IMG/VR virus record: IMGVR_UViG_3300022074_000081
Span: 1 to 47,460 of that record
Direction: 5' to 3' (one strand)
DNA: 47,460 nucleotides
Origin: a virus
The position numbers and the translations under genes are program-made. Below, one piece after another: positions 7,791-16,400 of this stretch. The notes beneath the pieces are model-generated. The model made no database searches. It was given only the letters and a program-made list of their open reading frames with translations, and was not told where the DNA came from. How positions within the stretch are numbered: position 1 is the stretch's first letter; each line of letters begins with the position of its first letter.

Positions 7791-8060
7791 ATGGGGCAGT
7801 TTAGTGAAATGGTAGAAAGACAAGCAAAGAGATTAAAAGCTGAAGAATGGGCTAAAGGAGTTAAAACTCTACACCACCACAGGCTTAAATCAATGTGGTA
7901 TGACACTCGCCCTCAAGATACAGACGAACACCATGTTACAGACATTCAGTACAACGATGGTCGTATAGAAAGAAGGCTTCATAATGGAGAGGTTGTTTGT
8001 TTTGGAGAAAAACTTTCTGGTGGTGCTTTAGTGGATGAATACATAAGAAATGCACAATGA
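7791..8060 (+). CDS. Hypothetical protein between two nuclease genes
   Basis: 89 aa, charged and His-rich (LHHHRLKSM, TDEHHVTDI), with a two-strand-like C-terminal half (DIQYNDGRIERRLHNGEVV). Not recognised. It begins 2 nt after the exonuclease and overlaps the endonuclease start by ATGA, so it is translationally coupled to both and may assist one of them; that is guilt by position only. Confidence 0.75.
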   Translation: MGQFSEMVERQAKRLKAEEWAKGVKTLHHHRLKSMWYDTRPQDTDEHHVTDIQYNDGRIERRLHNGEVVCFGEKLSGGALVDEYIRNAQ

Positions 8061-8518
8061 CCAGAAAAAAATTTGGGCCTAGACAAAGAGCTATAGCCAA
8101 AGGTTATCGGAGTGGGCTTGAAGAAAAAGTTGGAGAACAACTTAAAAAGTTAAATGTAAATGCAGAATATGAATCCTTTAAAATTCCTTATACTGTCCCT
8201 GTTATTCATAGGACTTATACACCTGACTATCTATTACCCAATGGTATTGTCTTGGAACTCAAAGGCCTATTCGTATTGGAAGATAGAAAGAAACATCTTC
8301 TTATAAAAGAGCAATACCCCCACTTAGATATTCGTTTTGTTTTTAGTAATTCAAGAACAAAACTGAGGAAGGGTGCAAAATCTAATTATGGGGAGTGGTG
8401 TGAAAAACATGGTTTTACTTATGCAGACAAGGAAGTTCCTAAATCCTGGGTAAAAGAAAAATCAAAACTAAGATCCATTAACATAGTCGAAAGACTAAAA
8501 CAGGAGCAAAAAAAATAA
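8057..8518 (+). CDS. T7-type endonuclease I (Holliday junction resolvase)
   Basis: 153 aa, about the length of T7 gp3 (149). The catalytic set matches with constant offset: Glu22 (T7 Glu20), Asp57 in YTPDYLL (T7 Asp55), Glu67 and Lys69 in VLELKG (T7 Glu65, Lys67). The enzyme resolves branched DNA before packaging and nicks host DNA to feed the exonuclease. The N-terminus is strongly basic (RKKFGPRQRAIAKGYRSG). The start codon overlaps the preceding stop in ATGA. Confidence 0.92.
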   Translation: MTRKKFGPRQRAIAKGYRSGLEEKVGEQLKKLNVNAEYESFKIPYTVPVIHRTYTPDYLLPNGIVLELKGLFVLEDRKKHLLIKEQYPHLDIRFVFSNSRTKLRKGAKSNYGEWCEKHGFTYADKEVPKSWVKEKSKLRSINIVERLKQEQKK

Positions 8519-8519
8519 T

Positions 8520-8945
8520 ATGTCTTATGATAATAACAATAAAGATAATTCAGCCCAGATAACTTTATATCTGTTAGAAGATGGGGCGATAGACTGCCAA
8601 GTAGAATGGTTCTTTCCTAAAGATACTGCTGCTAGTGATGTAGAAATAGATACCATGATTACACTAATACATGGGCTATCTGGATATATGCACACTCGTT
8701 TTTATGAAGTGTTCCAGATGGGTAAAGCTATAGAAGCAGGGCTACAAATTAAAGAACAGATGCTATCAAAAGACCTCTTCCCTGATGATCCACAGACTGA
8801 AATTGTGTTTACCCCTGACGAAGAATTTATAGAACAAATGGATAGTAAACCAAATGCTAAAAATAAAATGAATGGCAAAACAAGTAACATTGTAGATATG
8901 GAAGAATTTGTAACTACAAAGAAAGACCCTAAAAAGTTTCATTAA
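8520..8945 (+). CDS. Hypothetical acidic protein
   Basis: 141 aa, not recognised. The first third predicts beta structure (ITLYLLEDGAIDCQVEWFF), the middle a long helix, and the C-terminus is polar and probably unstructured. It starts 2 nt after the endonuclease stop in an A-rich stretch without a clear ribosome-binding site. Its position between endonuclease I and the nucleotide-metabolism genes suggests an early function. Confidence 0.75.
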   Translation: MSYDNNNKDNSAQITLYLLEDGAIDCQVEWFFPKDTAASDVEIDTMITLIHGLSGYMHTRFYEVFQMGKAIEAGLQIKEQMLSKDLFPDDPQTEIVFTPDEEFIEQMDSKPNAKNKMNGKTSNIVDMEEFVTTKKDPKKFH

Positions 8946-8957
8946 GAAGGAGAACCT

Positions 8958-9380
8958 ATGGCAGAAGATAATAAAAATAAAGAAAGTAGAAGTCGTAAAA
9001 ACGCTAGAATACCTACTGCTCATTTTCCCCCTTTTGATACTATTAAACAGGGAGATTCAATAGATGACCAAATGAGAAAGGTTCAGGACTTTGGAGAAGA
9101 GACAGAATCAATTATGACTAAGGGAGTTTACCCAGGAGAAGAATATAAAGAAGAACATGATCCTGTTAATCATCCTAGTCATTACAATCAATTCGGTATT
9201 GAGTGCCTAACTGCTATAGAAGCATCAATGACCCCTGTTGAATACAGAGGTTATCTAAAAGGCAACTGCCAGAAATATATTTGGAGATATGTCTACAAGG
9301 GTAAGCCTGTAGAAGATCTAAAGAAAGCAGCATTTTATTTAAACAAACTAATCGAAAAAGTAGAACAAAATGGCGTATGA
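8958..9380 (+). CDS. DUF3310 (SaV-like) protein
   Basis: 140 aa. The C-terminal 75 residues fit the DUF3310 pattern well: DPVNHPSHYNQFGIECLTA, then YLKGNCQKYIWRYVYKGKP and EDLKKAAFYLNKLIEKV. DUF3310 proteins are common in phages and have been described as nucleotide-kinase-like, but the biochemical role is poorly established. The first 60 residues are polar and look disordered. AAGGAG precedes the ATG. The last 11 nt overlap the start of nrdA, fitting a link to nucleotide supply. Confidence 0.85.
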   Translation: MAEDNKNKESRSRKNARIPTAHFPPFDTIKQGDSIDDQMRKVQDFGEETESIMTKGVYPGEEYKEEHDPVNHPSHYNQFGIECLTAIEASMTPVEYRGYLKGNCQKYIWRYVYKGKPVEDLKKAAFYLNKLIEKVEQNGV

Positions 9381-11145
9381 AGTAAACCTAGAGAGGGATG
9401 CTCTCTTTGATGAGTTAGGAAGAACTAGACTAAAAGAAAGTTATATGAAGGTGGATGAAGAGAGTCCACAAGAACGATTTAAGTTTGTTTGTGATTTCTT
9501 TGCATCTAATGAAGAACACGCAGAAAGATTATATGAATACTCTTCTAAACATTGGTTGAGTTTTTCTACCCCTATTCTTTCATTTAAGAATGAAAAAAGA
9601 CAGCTACCTATATCCTGTTATCTATCGTATTTAGATGATAGTTCTGAAGGATTGGTAGACTGCCTATCTGAAGTTAATTGGCTATCTATGATGGGTGGTG
9701 GTGTAGGTATTCATGTAGGTATTAGAGAATCTGATGCTAAGTCTGTAGGAGTTATGCCCCATCTAAAAGTATATGATGCTTCTACTCTAGCCTATCGACA
9801 AGGTAAAACAAGAAGGGGGTCTTATGCTACTTTCTTGGATATAAGCCACCCTGACATTATTCAGTTCTTAGAGATGAGAAAACCAACAGGGGATCAAAAT
9901 TTTAGGACATTGAACCTACATCATGGTATAAATATAAGTAATGCTTTTATGGAGAAGATTGAAAACTCCATGAGAGATCCCGATTATGATGACACCTGGA
10001 ATTTAGTTAGTCCTGCTACTGATGAAGTAGTAGACACTATAAGTGCTAGAGAATTATGGCAGCGTATTTTAGAAATGCGTATGCAGACAGGAGAGCCTTA
10101 CATTGTCTTTATTGATAATGCTAATGACCACCTACCTAATTGGTTACAATCTAAAGGATTAAAAATACATGGATCTAATCTGTGTACTGAAATCTTTTTA
10201 CCTACTAATAAAGATAGAACAGCAGTCTGTTGTTTAAGTAGTCTTAATATAGAACACTATGATGAATGGAAGGATTCCCCTCTGTTTATTCGTGATGCTA
10301 TGGAAATGTTAGACAATGTTCTTAATTACTTTATAGAACACGCCCCAGACTCAATCGCTAGAGCAAAACTAAGTGCTTTTAGAGAAAGGTCTGTAGGTTT
10401 AGGTGCGTTAGGTCTTCATGCCTACTTCCAGAAGAATATGATTCCTTTTGAAAGTGTGGTAGCCAAACTCAGAAACAAAGATATTTTTCAACACATTAAA
10501 TTAAAGTGTGCTGAAGCTGACCAATACCTATGTAATGAACGAGGGCCATGTCCAGATGCTCAAGATTATGGGGAGCTGAGAAGATTTAGTCATTGGACTG
10601 CTATAGCTCCAAATGCTTCTTCTAGCTTAATTATGGGAAACACTAGCCCTTCTATAGAACCCTATAGAGCAAATGTGTACCGACAAGATACTTTGTCTGG
10701 TGCTCATATTTATAAGAACAGGTTTTTAAAACAAAAGCTACAAGAACTAGATATGGATACAGATGAAATCTGGTCGGCTATAACTGCCAAAGATGGATCG
10801 GTACAACATATAGAAGAACTGCCCCAGGATGTTAAAGATGTCTTTAAGACTGCAACTGAATTAGACCAACGATGGATTATTGATCTTGCTTCAGACAGAC
10901 AGATTTTTATTGACCAGGGACAGTCAGTAAATCTTTTCTTTAATGCAGATGTGAATATTAAATACTTACATAGTGTTCACTTCCTTGCATGGAAAAAGGG
11001 GATGAAGTCTTTGTACTATTGTCGCTCCGACAAATTAAGAAAGGCAGATAAGGTGGGCACTCGTATAGAGCGTAAAAGGATTGAAGATGAAGTCGATTTA
11101 ACTGCTGTGGCAGATGGCGATGTATGCGTAGCCTGTGAAGGATAA
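9370..11145 (+). CDS. nrdA: Ribonucleoside-diphosphate reductase alpha subunit (class I)
   Basis: Catalytic RNR subunit, converting NDPs to dNDPs. 591 aa, shorter than cellular NrdA (about 760) because the N-terminal ATP-cone regulatory domain is missing; loss of dATP feedback would suit a phage and is inferred. The active site is complete: Cys83 (PISCYLS), NLCTE at Asn270/Cys272/Glu274, the second redox cysteine at Cys287 or Cys288 (VCCLSS), radical-transfer pair Tyr549-Tyr550 (LYYCRSD), and the C-terminal CVACEG cysteine pair (586, 589) that is re-reduced by thioredoxin/glutaredoxin. The start overlaps the DUF3310 gene; nrdB follows after 6 nt. Confidence 0.95.
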   Translation: MAYEVNLERDALFDELGRTRLKESYMKVDEESPQERFKFVCDFFASNEEHAERLYEYSSKHWLSFSTPILSFKNEKRQLPISCYLSYLDDSSEGLVDCLSEVNWLSMMGGGVGIHVGIRESDAKSVGVMPHLKVYDASTLAYRQGKTRRGSYATFLDISHPDIIQFLEMRKPTGDQNFRTLNLHHGINISNAFMEKIENSMRDPDYDDTWNLVSPATDEVVDTISARELWQRILEMRMQTGEPYIVFIDNANDHLPNWLQSKGLKIHGSNLCTEIFLPTNKDRTAVCCLSSLNIEHYDEWKDSPLFIRDAMEMLDNVLNYFIEHAPDSIARAKLSAFRERSVGLGALGLHAYFQKNMIPFESVVAKLRNKDIFQHIKLKCAEADQYLCNERGPCPDAQDYGELRRFSHWTAIAPNASSSLIMGNTSPSIEPYRANVYRQDTLSGAHIYKNRFLKQKLQELDMDTDEIWSAITAKDGSVQHIEELPQDVKDVFKTATELDQRWIIDLASDRQIFIDQGQSVNLFFNADVNIKYLHSVHFLAWKKGMKSLYYCRSDKLRKADKVGTRIERKRIEDEVDLTAVADGDVCVACEG

Positions 11146-11151
11146 CAAATA

Positions 11152-12138
11152 ATGGCAAGGAAAAAGAAATTGAAATTAATGGATACAAGGGACTACTACA
11201 AGCCCTTTAATTACCCCTGGGCGTATGATGCCTTTGTAGCTTCAGAACAAATGCATTGGCTATGGACTGAAGTTCCTATGAACGAAGATGTAAAAGATTG
11301 GCAGAAGAAACTTACTGATGATGAGAAAGATTTTCTAGCTAAGATATTTAGATTTTTTACTCAAGGAGATATTGATGTTAGTGGTGCGTATGTAAAGAAT
11401 TACTTACCTCACTTCCCTCAACCAGAAGTAAGGATGATGTTATCTAGCTTTGCTGCTAGAGAAGCCATCCATGTTGCAGCTTACTCTCACTTAATTGAGA
11501 CAGTAGGTATGCCAGAGTCCACATATAATGAGTTTTTAGAATATGGGGAGATGGTAGAGAAACATGACTTCTTTTTAAAACTTCAGGAAGAAAAAAGTCT
11601 ACCGGCACAGATTGCAGCTTTCTCTGCTTTTACTGAAGGTATGCAACTATTCAGCTCTTTCGTAATGCTACTTAATTTTGCTAGGTGGGGAAAGATGAAA
11701 GGTATGGGTCAGATTATTGCCTGGTCTATTGCTGATGAAACTCTCCATACAGAAAGTATGATTAAGTTATTTAGAACTTATATGACTGAAAACCCTAGAC
11801 TGTGGACAGATGCTTTAAAATCTAAAATCTACACTATTGCAGAGAAGATGGTTGAGCTAGAGGATCAGTTTATAGATCTAGCATTTAACAATCATAAGAT
11901 GGAAGGATTAACTAAAGAAGAAGTTAAAAAGTATATCCGGTACATTTGTGATAGGCGATTAATTGCTTTGGGTATGAAAGGAATCTTTAAAGTCAAAAAG
12001 AATAACCTTCCCTGGGTAGATGGGATGCTTGGAGTAACTCATACAAACTTCTTTGAGAACAAAGTAGTAGATTACGCTAAAGGAGCTATCAAAGGGGATT
12101 GGGGAGAAATTTGGGGGAGTGCGAGTGCCCAGGACTAA
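11152..12138 (+). CDS. nrdB: Ribonucleoside-diphosphate reductase beta subunit (class I)
   Basis: Radical-generating di-iron subunit of 328 aa, partner of the NrdA just upstream. Metal ligands are all visible at the E. coli NrdB spacing: Asp73, Glu104 and His107 (REAIHVAAY), Glu162 (FTEGMQ), Glu196 and His199 (ADETLHTE). The radical Tyr111 sits four residues after His107 as in E. coli Tyr122, so this is a tyrosyl-radical type, not a Phe-substituted class Ic. The C-terminal tail (IWGSASAQD) would dock into NrdA. Confidence 0.95.
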   Translation: MARKKKLKLMDTRDYYKPFNYPWAYDAFVASEQMHWLWTEVPMNEDVKDWQKKLTDDEKDFLAKIFRFFTQGDIDVSGAYVKNYLPHFPQPEVRMMLSSFAAREAIHVAAYSHLIETVGMPESTYNEFLEYGEMVEKHDFFLKLQEEKSLPAQIAAFSAFTEGMQLFSSFVMLLNFARWGKMKGMGQIIAWSIADETLHTESMIKLFRTYMTENPRLWTDALKSKIYTIAEKMVELEDQFIDLAFNNHKMEGLTKEEVKKYIRYICDRRLIALGMKGIFKVKKNNLPWVDGMLGVTHTNFFENKVVDYAKGAIKGDWGEIWGSASAQD

Positions 12139-12163
12139 CATTAGAAAGAAAGGGAAAAATCCA

Positions 12164-12406
12164 ATGAATACTGCCTTTTTGATGGGTAGGAAATCTTTTA
12201 TGGATGGTAGGTTCAATCATCCTTATAGGAAAGAAAGCATCTTGGCTAAAGAATGGCAAAGAGGTTGGGATAGGGCCTACTTCGACCAACAGAAAAATCC
12301 TGTCTTTAAACATACTGAAGAAGAGATAGATCGTATGTATTGGGACAAGAAGACTGAAGAGTGGCGTAATTATTTTATTGAAAAGGAGAATGATGGTAAA
12401 ATGTAA
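12164..12406 (+). CDS. Small RMF-like protein
   Basis: 80 aa from the ATG at 12164 (AAAGGG upstream); a GTG at 12119 inside nrdB is possible but would have a badly spaced ribosome-binding site. The first 45 residues follow the ribosome modulation factor pattern: A-x3-G (AFLMG), F-x2-G, then NHPY, then EWQRGWDRA (W-x2-GW-x2-A). RMF binds 70S ribosomes and drives them to inactive dimers; a phage version could act on host translation. The match is to a short motif only, so the role is a suggestion. Confidence 0.65.
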   Translation: MNTAFLMGRKSFMDGRFNHPYRKESILAKEWQRGWDRAYFDQQKNPVFKHTEEEIDRMYWDKKTEEWRNYFIEKENDGKM

Positions 12407-12545
12407 AAATACTAAGTGTGATAAACACGCTGTAATTACAGAAGATAAAAAACATTACTGTGGCTCTTGCTACATGATAAGAAAAGGGTGGACTCTGACA
12501 TTTGGTAGTGTTAAAATAAACCCTAATTATACAAAACAAAGCTAA
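12393..12545 (+). CDS. 50-aa zinc-ribbon protein
   Basis: Small gene with AAGGAG at 12383-12388 before the ATG at 12393. It overlaps the end of the RMF-like gene by 14 nt. Two cysteine pairs, Cys4/Cys9 (KCKNTKC) and Cys23/Cys26 (YCGSCY), would bind one zinc, followed by a basic tail. Such mini zinc ribbons in phages often bind nucleic acid or host RNA polymerase, but nothing here shows which. No family name is offered. Confidence 0.65.
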   Translation: MVKCKNTKCDKHAVITEDKKHYCGSCYMIRKGWTLTFGSVKINPNYTKQS

Positions 12546-12562
12546 CCGAGGATATATCACTT

Positions 12563-12874
12563 ATGGCTAAATCAAAAGAAACAAAGACTAATGAACAACC
12601 AACTGCACCAGCAGTATCAGATGTTCTTGAGGATCTAAAAGCCCAAGACTTTGAAATGGTAGTTGTGGTAGGATTGGATAAAAAAGGTAACGCTGCTGTT
12701 ACTGCAAGTAACAATGCTCTACCTATGGTTCATTGGCTATTGAATAGAGGTCTTTTTGAGATGAATCTTTTTGAGAAAAATCAAAGAGCAGCATCTAATG
12801 AAGAGGGTTCTCCCAAGGAAGAAGAGTCGGACTCTAAGATAGTAACTCCATCTTCAGAGATAATTACTCCCTAA
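12563..12874 (+). CDS. Hypothetical protein, last gene of the early arm
   Basis: 103 aa. A polar N-terminus leads to a compact alpha/beta core (FEMVVVVGLDKKGNAAVTAS, then a helix MVHWLLNRGLFEMNLF) and an acidic, Ser/Pro-rich C-terminal 30 residues. The core recalls small phage proteins of unknown function that report-like 'sense' nothing obvious; no family can be assigned. GAGG lies upstream of the ATG. The arm ends 30 nt later at a strong terminator. Confidence 0.75.
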   Translation: MAKSKETKTNEQPTAPAVSDVLEDLKAQDFEMVVVVGLDKKGNAAVTASNNALPMVHWLLNRGLFEMNLFEKNQRAASNEEGSPKEEESDSKIVTPSSEIITP

Positions 12875-12903
12875 TTGTTAAAATTACTCTTATTCCGGAA
12901 ATT

Positions 12904-12928
12904 AGCCCCTTAATTGGGGCTTTTTTTT
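12904..12928 (+). terminator. Intrinsic terminator of the early (rightward) arm
   Basis: Perfect stem AGCCCC (12904-12909)/GGGGCT (12916-12921), 6-nt loop, followed by a run of eight Ts (12921-12928). Strong Rho-independent terminator 30 nt after the last rightward protein gene. Confidence 0.88.
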
Positions 12929-13004
12929 GCCTATTGCTCTGAGAAGCCCAGAGATGCTCCCTAAGAGGTTTTAGGTGTTTTTGATGTTTTGGTATGGCTA
13001 TATA

Positions 13005-13027
13005 CAAGAAAAGCCCTGTATGGGCTT
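13005..13027 (-). terminator. Probable terminator of the late (leftward) arm
   Basis: Minus strand: AAGCCC (13027-13022), loop ATACA, GGGCTT (13016-13011), then TTCTT. It faces the rightward terminator at 12904-12928. The U-run is interrupted. On the plus strand the same hairpin has no immediate U-run. Confidence 0.5.
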
Positions 13028-13072
13028 CCTGTGAGGTCGTTTTTTAGAAATGTAGTAAAAATTTGATATATA

Positions 13073-13149
13073 GTTCTCGTAGCTCAACTGGATAGAGCAT
13101 CGGCCTTCTAAGCCGAGGGTTGCAGGTTCGAGTCCTGCCGAGAACGCCA
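13073..13149 (+). tRNA. tRNA-Arg (UCU anticodon), CCA encoded
   Basis: Full cloverleaf: acceptor 13073-13079/13139-13145, all seven pairs (GTTCTCG/CGAGAAC); D-stem GCTC/GAGC; anticodon stem TCGGC/GCCGA with loop CTTCTAA, giving anticodon TCT at 13107-13109; T-arm GCAGG-TTCGAGT-CCTGC; discriminator G13146 and CCA at 13147-13149. It reads AGA and AGG, which are the dominant Arg codons in the genes here, so it probably supports phage translation. It lies alone in the convergent junction, after the early terminator. An intact tRNA gene could also mark an attachment site, but the integrase is 11.5 kb away, which argues against that. Confidence 0.96.
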
Positions 13150-13157
13150 ATTTAAGA

Positions 13158-13304
13158 TTAAAACTTTACAGCTAGTATGACTAAAATTGCTAATTGGATT
13201 AATATTACTATTAATAGCTCTAATCCTAAGATGGTATGATACCAAATCCACCTAGTTTTATAGGCGTTGTCTACTGTTAAGTCATCTGGATCAGGTTCTT
13301 TCAC
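13158..13304 (-). CDS. 48-aa single-pass membrane protein
   Basis: Last gene of the late arm. GTG start at 13304 (purine-rich GAAGAA just before it; an in-frame stop lies upstream, so this is the only good start), overlapping the preceding gene by 14 nt. A short acidic head is followed by KTRWIWYHTILGLELL and a long hydrophobic run of Leu/Ile/Val ending VKF. The W-x-WYHT-I-L entry into the membrane segment is a pattern I associate with small membrane proteins of marine phages. Function unknown. Confidence 0.6.
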   Translation of the reverse strand: MKEPDPDDLTVDNAYKTRWIWYHTILGLELLIVILIQLAILVILAVKF

Positions 13305-13482
13305 TTCTTCGCTTTAATTCCTTTAATGCTTTTTGAATAAGTTTAGGTTTAGTATAACTCTTTTCTAGGTAATCTTTCAACTCCTGGGTAGGAGTATGAT
13401 GTAAGTAGTGTTTTATCTTAGTTACTTTCTTAGTTTGACGATCTACTCTTGTTTCGTCTGGTTTCCATTTCTCAGGTGGCAT
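13291..13482 (-). CDS. Hypothetical small basic protein
   Basis: 63 aa, rich in Lys/Arg (KKVTKIKHYLHHTP, KALKELKRRSER) with a helical C-terminal half. It begins 2 nt after the stop of the 1242-aa gene, so it is co-transcribed and probably coupled. Not recognised. The charge suggests binding of DNA, RNA or an acidic partner. Confidence 0.7.
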   Translation of the reverse strand: MPPEKWKPDETRVDRQTKKVTKIKHYLHHTPTQELKDYLEKSYTKPKLIQKALKELKRRSERT

Positions 13483-13484
13483 TT

Positions 13485-16400
13485 CTATTGAACCGGGCCA
13501 CCACTAACTCCAGGCATTTCCTGGTTTGCTTTTATATTCATAATAGCATCCATCTGTTCTGCTTCTGAACCTGTGTCTTTATATTCTGTAAAAACACCTC
13601 TCATATTATAAGTAGTAAGCATCTCTAAGAAAGATTTTTTATCAAACTTAGCACTATTATTTACAGCTTGATCTAATGCGTTTCTAGCAAAGGCTGGATT
13701 AACTAAGAAAGATACTAATAGAGCTTCTGCTGCTTCTGCATTTTTTGCAGATGCTTCGGATACTACCCCTGAAGCTATAGATCTAGCTTTAGTAGCTGTT
13801 GGGTTAAGGATACCCAAAGTCCAAGTAATAAGCTGGTTAACACCTTTCATCATTTCAGCTTCACTAATAGTAGAAGAACCCATAGTTAAAGGCCTAACTG
13901 CTTGGGGGTTGATTGCAAGACTCTGTAGTACAACTAGGTTTTTGACTCCCTGTGCAATAATCTCATCATCTGTACCTTTTTTGAATAATTCATCTAAGAT
14001 AGCAAACGACATATCATCTTGACTCAGCATCTTGTTTAGTTGAGCTGGACTTGCTTCGTTTACTCTTCCCACATTACCCTGAGTATTTACATTTAGGTCT
14101 ATGCCTTTGTTAGTAAATATTTTATCTCTTATATGTCTTAGATATTGAGCCTGTAATGCTTCTTTTAATAGAGGATCTCCAGCTTCATCCACCCTAGACA
14201 TTAGATTTTTAATATCTGTTATAGCTGTTTTAGAATTAAAGATAGAAGCAAGTTCTGCTTTAACTTCTCCAGGTGCTTTTACTACTGGAGCTTTCCCGGT
14301 TAAATTCTCTATAAATTTAGATATAGTTTCTTCTTTAGCTTCATCTAAAAGTTTTTTTGAATCTTTGGCAGTATTTGCAAGTAAATCATTAGAAGTAATA
14401 ACCCCAGACTCTACTGCTTTAATATCATCTACAGTAGTTTTAAATAACTTAACAGCATCTAATGCTTCGTCTGTTCCCATCTTTTCTAGAACTACGACAT
14501 AATCTTGTATAGCATTTATAATATTCTGGCTTCCTACTGCATCTCCTGCTTGTGTAGTTTTACCTATAGCATTAATAGCTAATCCAACTAAGTGTTTAAC
14601 ATATTGTGGAGATACTTCGTCTACACTACCTTGTCCAACAGCTTTTATCCAAGAGTTTACTATTTCAGGTGTTAAAGACTCAAAAGACGAGTTCTGCATT
14701 TTAGCACCTGTTTCAACCATGTTAGCCCACCCTTTAGGTGTTCCCATAGCTGTAGGTACTTTTAATGTCCCTGTTACTTCATCTACTGAGTCTACTACTT
14801 GTTTAGCACTCTGTTCCCAAGTGTTTAGTTGAACAGTATTACCATAAATACCTTCATGGTTTTTATACGCTGTCATAGCTGCATCAAACGAGTCATCTCC
14901 TGATTGTGCTGCTAGATTATCTATATAAGTTTTAATATTTATTAGTTTCTTATACGCTGGATTACCGGCATCTTTTAATGTGGTTATTGATCCAGATAAA
15001 GCTGGTCTAATTTCTGTGTATAGTCTTTTAAGGTCTATGTCCCCTTTAGATATTCTCTCTATTACTTCTTCAGCAGTTTCCATTACTGCTTTACCATCTT
15101 TCATTACAACTTCCCCAGCATCATCCAAGACTGCTTGAGGTTTAAATGCTTTTAGCATATCTGCTACAGGATCTGCCTTAGTAGCTGTTTGAGTTATAAT
15201 GTCGAGATCATCTACTGTTTTAAAGTTTTTATTAACAGTAGAAATAAAGTCCCCTACATCAAAAGTTATCCCATCCGGAATTGCCTGGAAAAGTTTATTA
15301 TAATTTGTATAACTATCTTTCCATCCATTGTAGAGAACTTCTCCACTTAAATCATTTAATGCTGTTCTTTCTGCAATAGAAGTACCTAGACTGTTGTTTT
15401 CTACAGCTTCATTTAACATGAGAATAATTTTATTTTTATCTTGGACAGCCCTTGCTTCTGCGTTAGCTGTATCTAAACCAAGTTCAGCCATTTCTTTAGC
15501 TGCTGCATTTTCTGTAACATCATCGGCTACTTTTTGGGCTTCTCCTAGAATATCATCAGATACCTTTGTCCCAGGTGCAATATCCTCTGCTGTCTCAGCT
15601 ATAATATTATCTACACTTTGATTTATATTAGTTGATCCAGATTTAACACTAGGATTATTTAAAAATCCACTCTTAACGCTATTTATACCTTTAATTATGT
15701 CTTCTTGTTTTTGTAGGATAAAGGCCTGAAACTCATCTTCTGGCATCAACTTCTTAAAGTGTGCATAGGCTTGTTCTGCATACTCTTTAGCACCTTGACT
15801 TATAGCCATAGCAGTATCAAGACCTACTTGTTTTTCAGCATTACCAAACATAGTAATAGCAAAGTTTTCATTGTTTGCTATAACCCTACTCAGTATACTC
15901 ATGTGATAAGCTACTTCTTCTAAAGGAGCATCATCTAATCCTTGATTTATACTCTTCATTACGATGAAAGCTGCTTCTTTTTCTGTTGGAGCTTTTAATC
16001 CTTTAACCCACCCGGCAGCTTTTTGAGGGACATTAAGACCCTTACTACCAAGAGTGTACTTACCTAAAATACCAAACGCTTTTAACCCGGCTGTGAATAT
16101 TTCATTGTCAATAAAATGGGATAAGGTTTGATTATCTTTCGGGTCTACACCAAAAGATTCTAATACCTCATCTCCGAAAAGAGTTTCTATTTCATCTGGG
16201 GTAGCTACAGCAGCTCCTGTGTTTGCACCCCTCATAACCAAATAAGCTCTAATACCAGCTTCCCATTTCTTAGAAGCATTATAAAGTTCTTCTGGGTTTT
16301 TAGCTGTTTTTCTTAATTTATCCCAAGATTTAGCAAACCCATTGGCTACTGAAGAAGTAATCCCTGGTATTTTAGTTAGTTTAGTAACAATACCTGCACC

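Noticed and set aside
12393-12545. DksA/TraR-type regulator for the 50-aa four-cysteine protein
   Set aside because: It has two Cys pairs but is too short and lacks the coiled-coil of DksA/TraR; only 'zinc ribbon' is supported.
13073-13149. tRNA as the phage attachment site (attP)
   Set aside because: attP normally holds only the 3' part of a tRNA next to the integrase; here the tRNA is complete and 11.5 kb away. Kept only as a secondary possibility.
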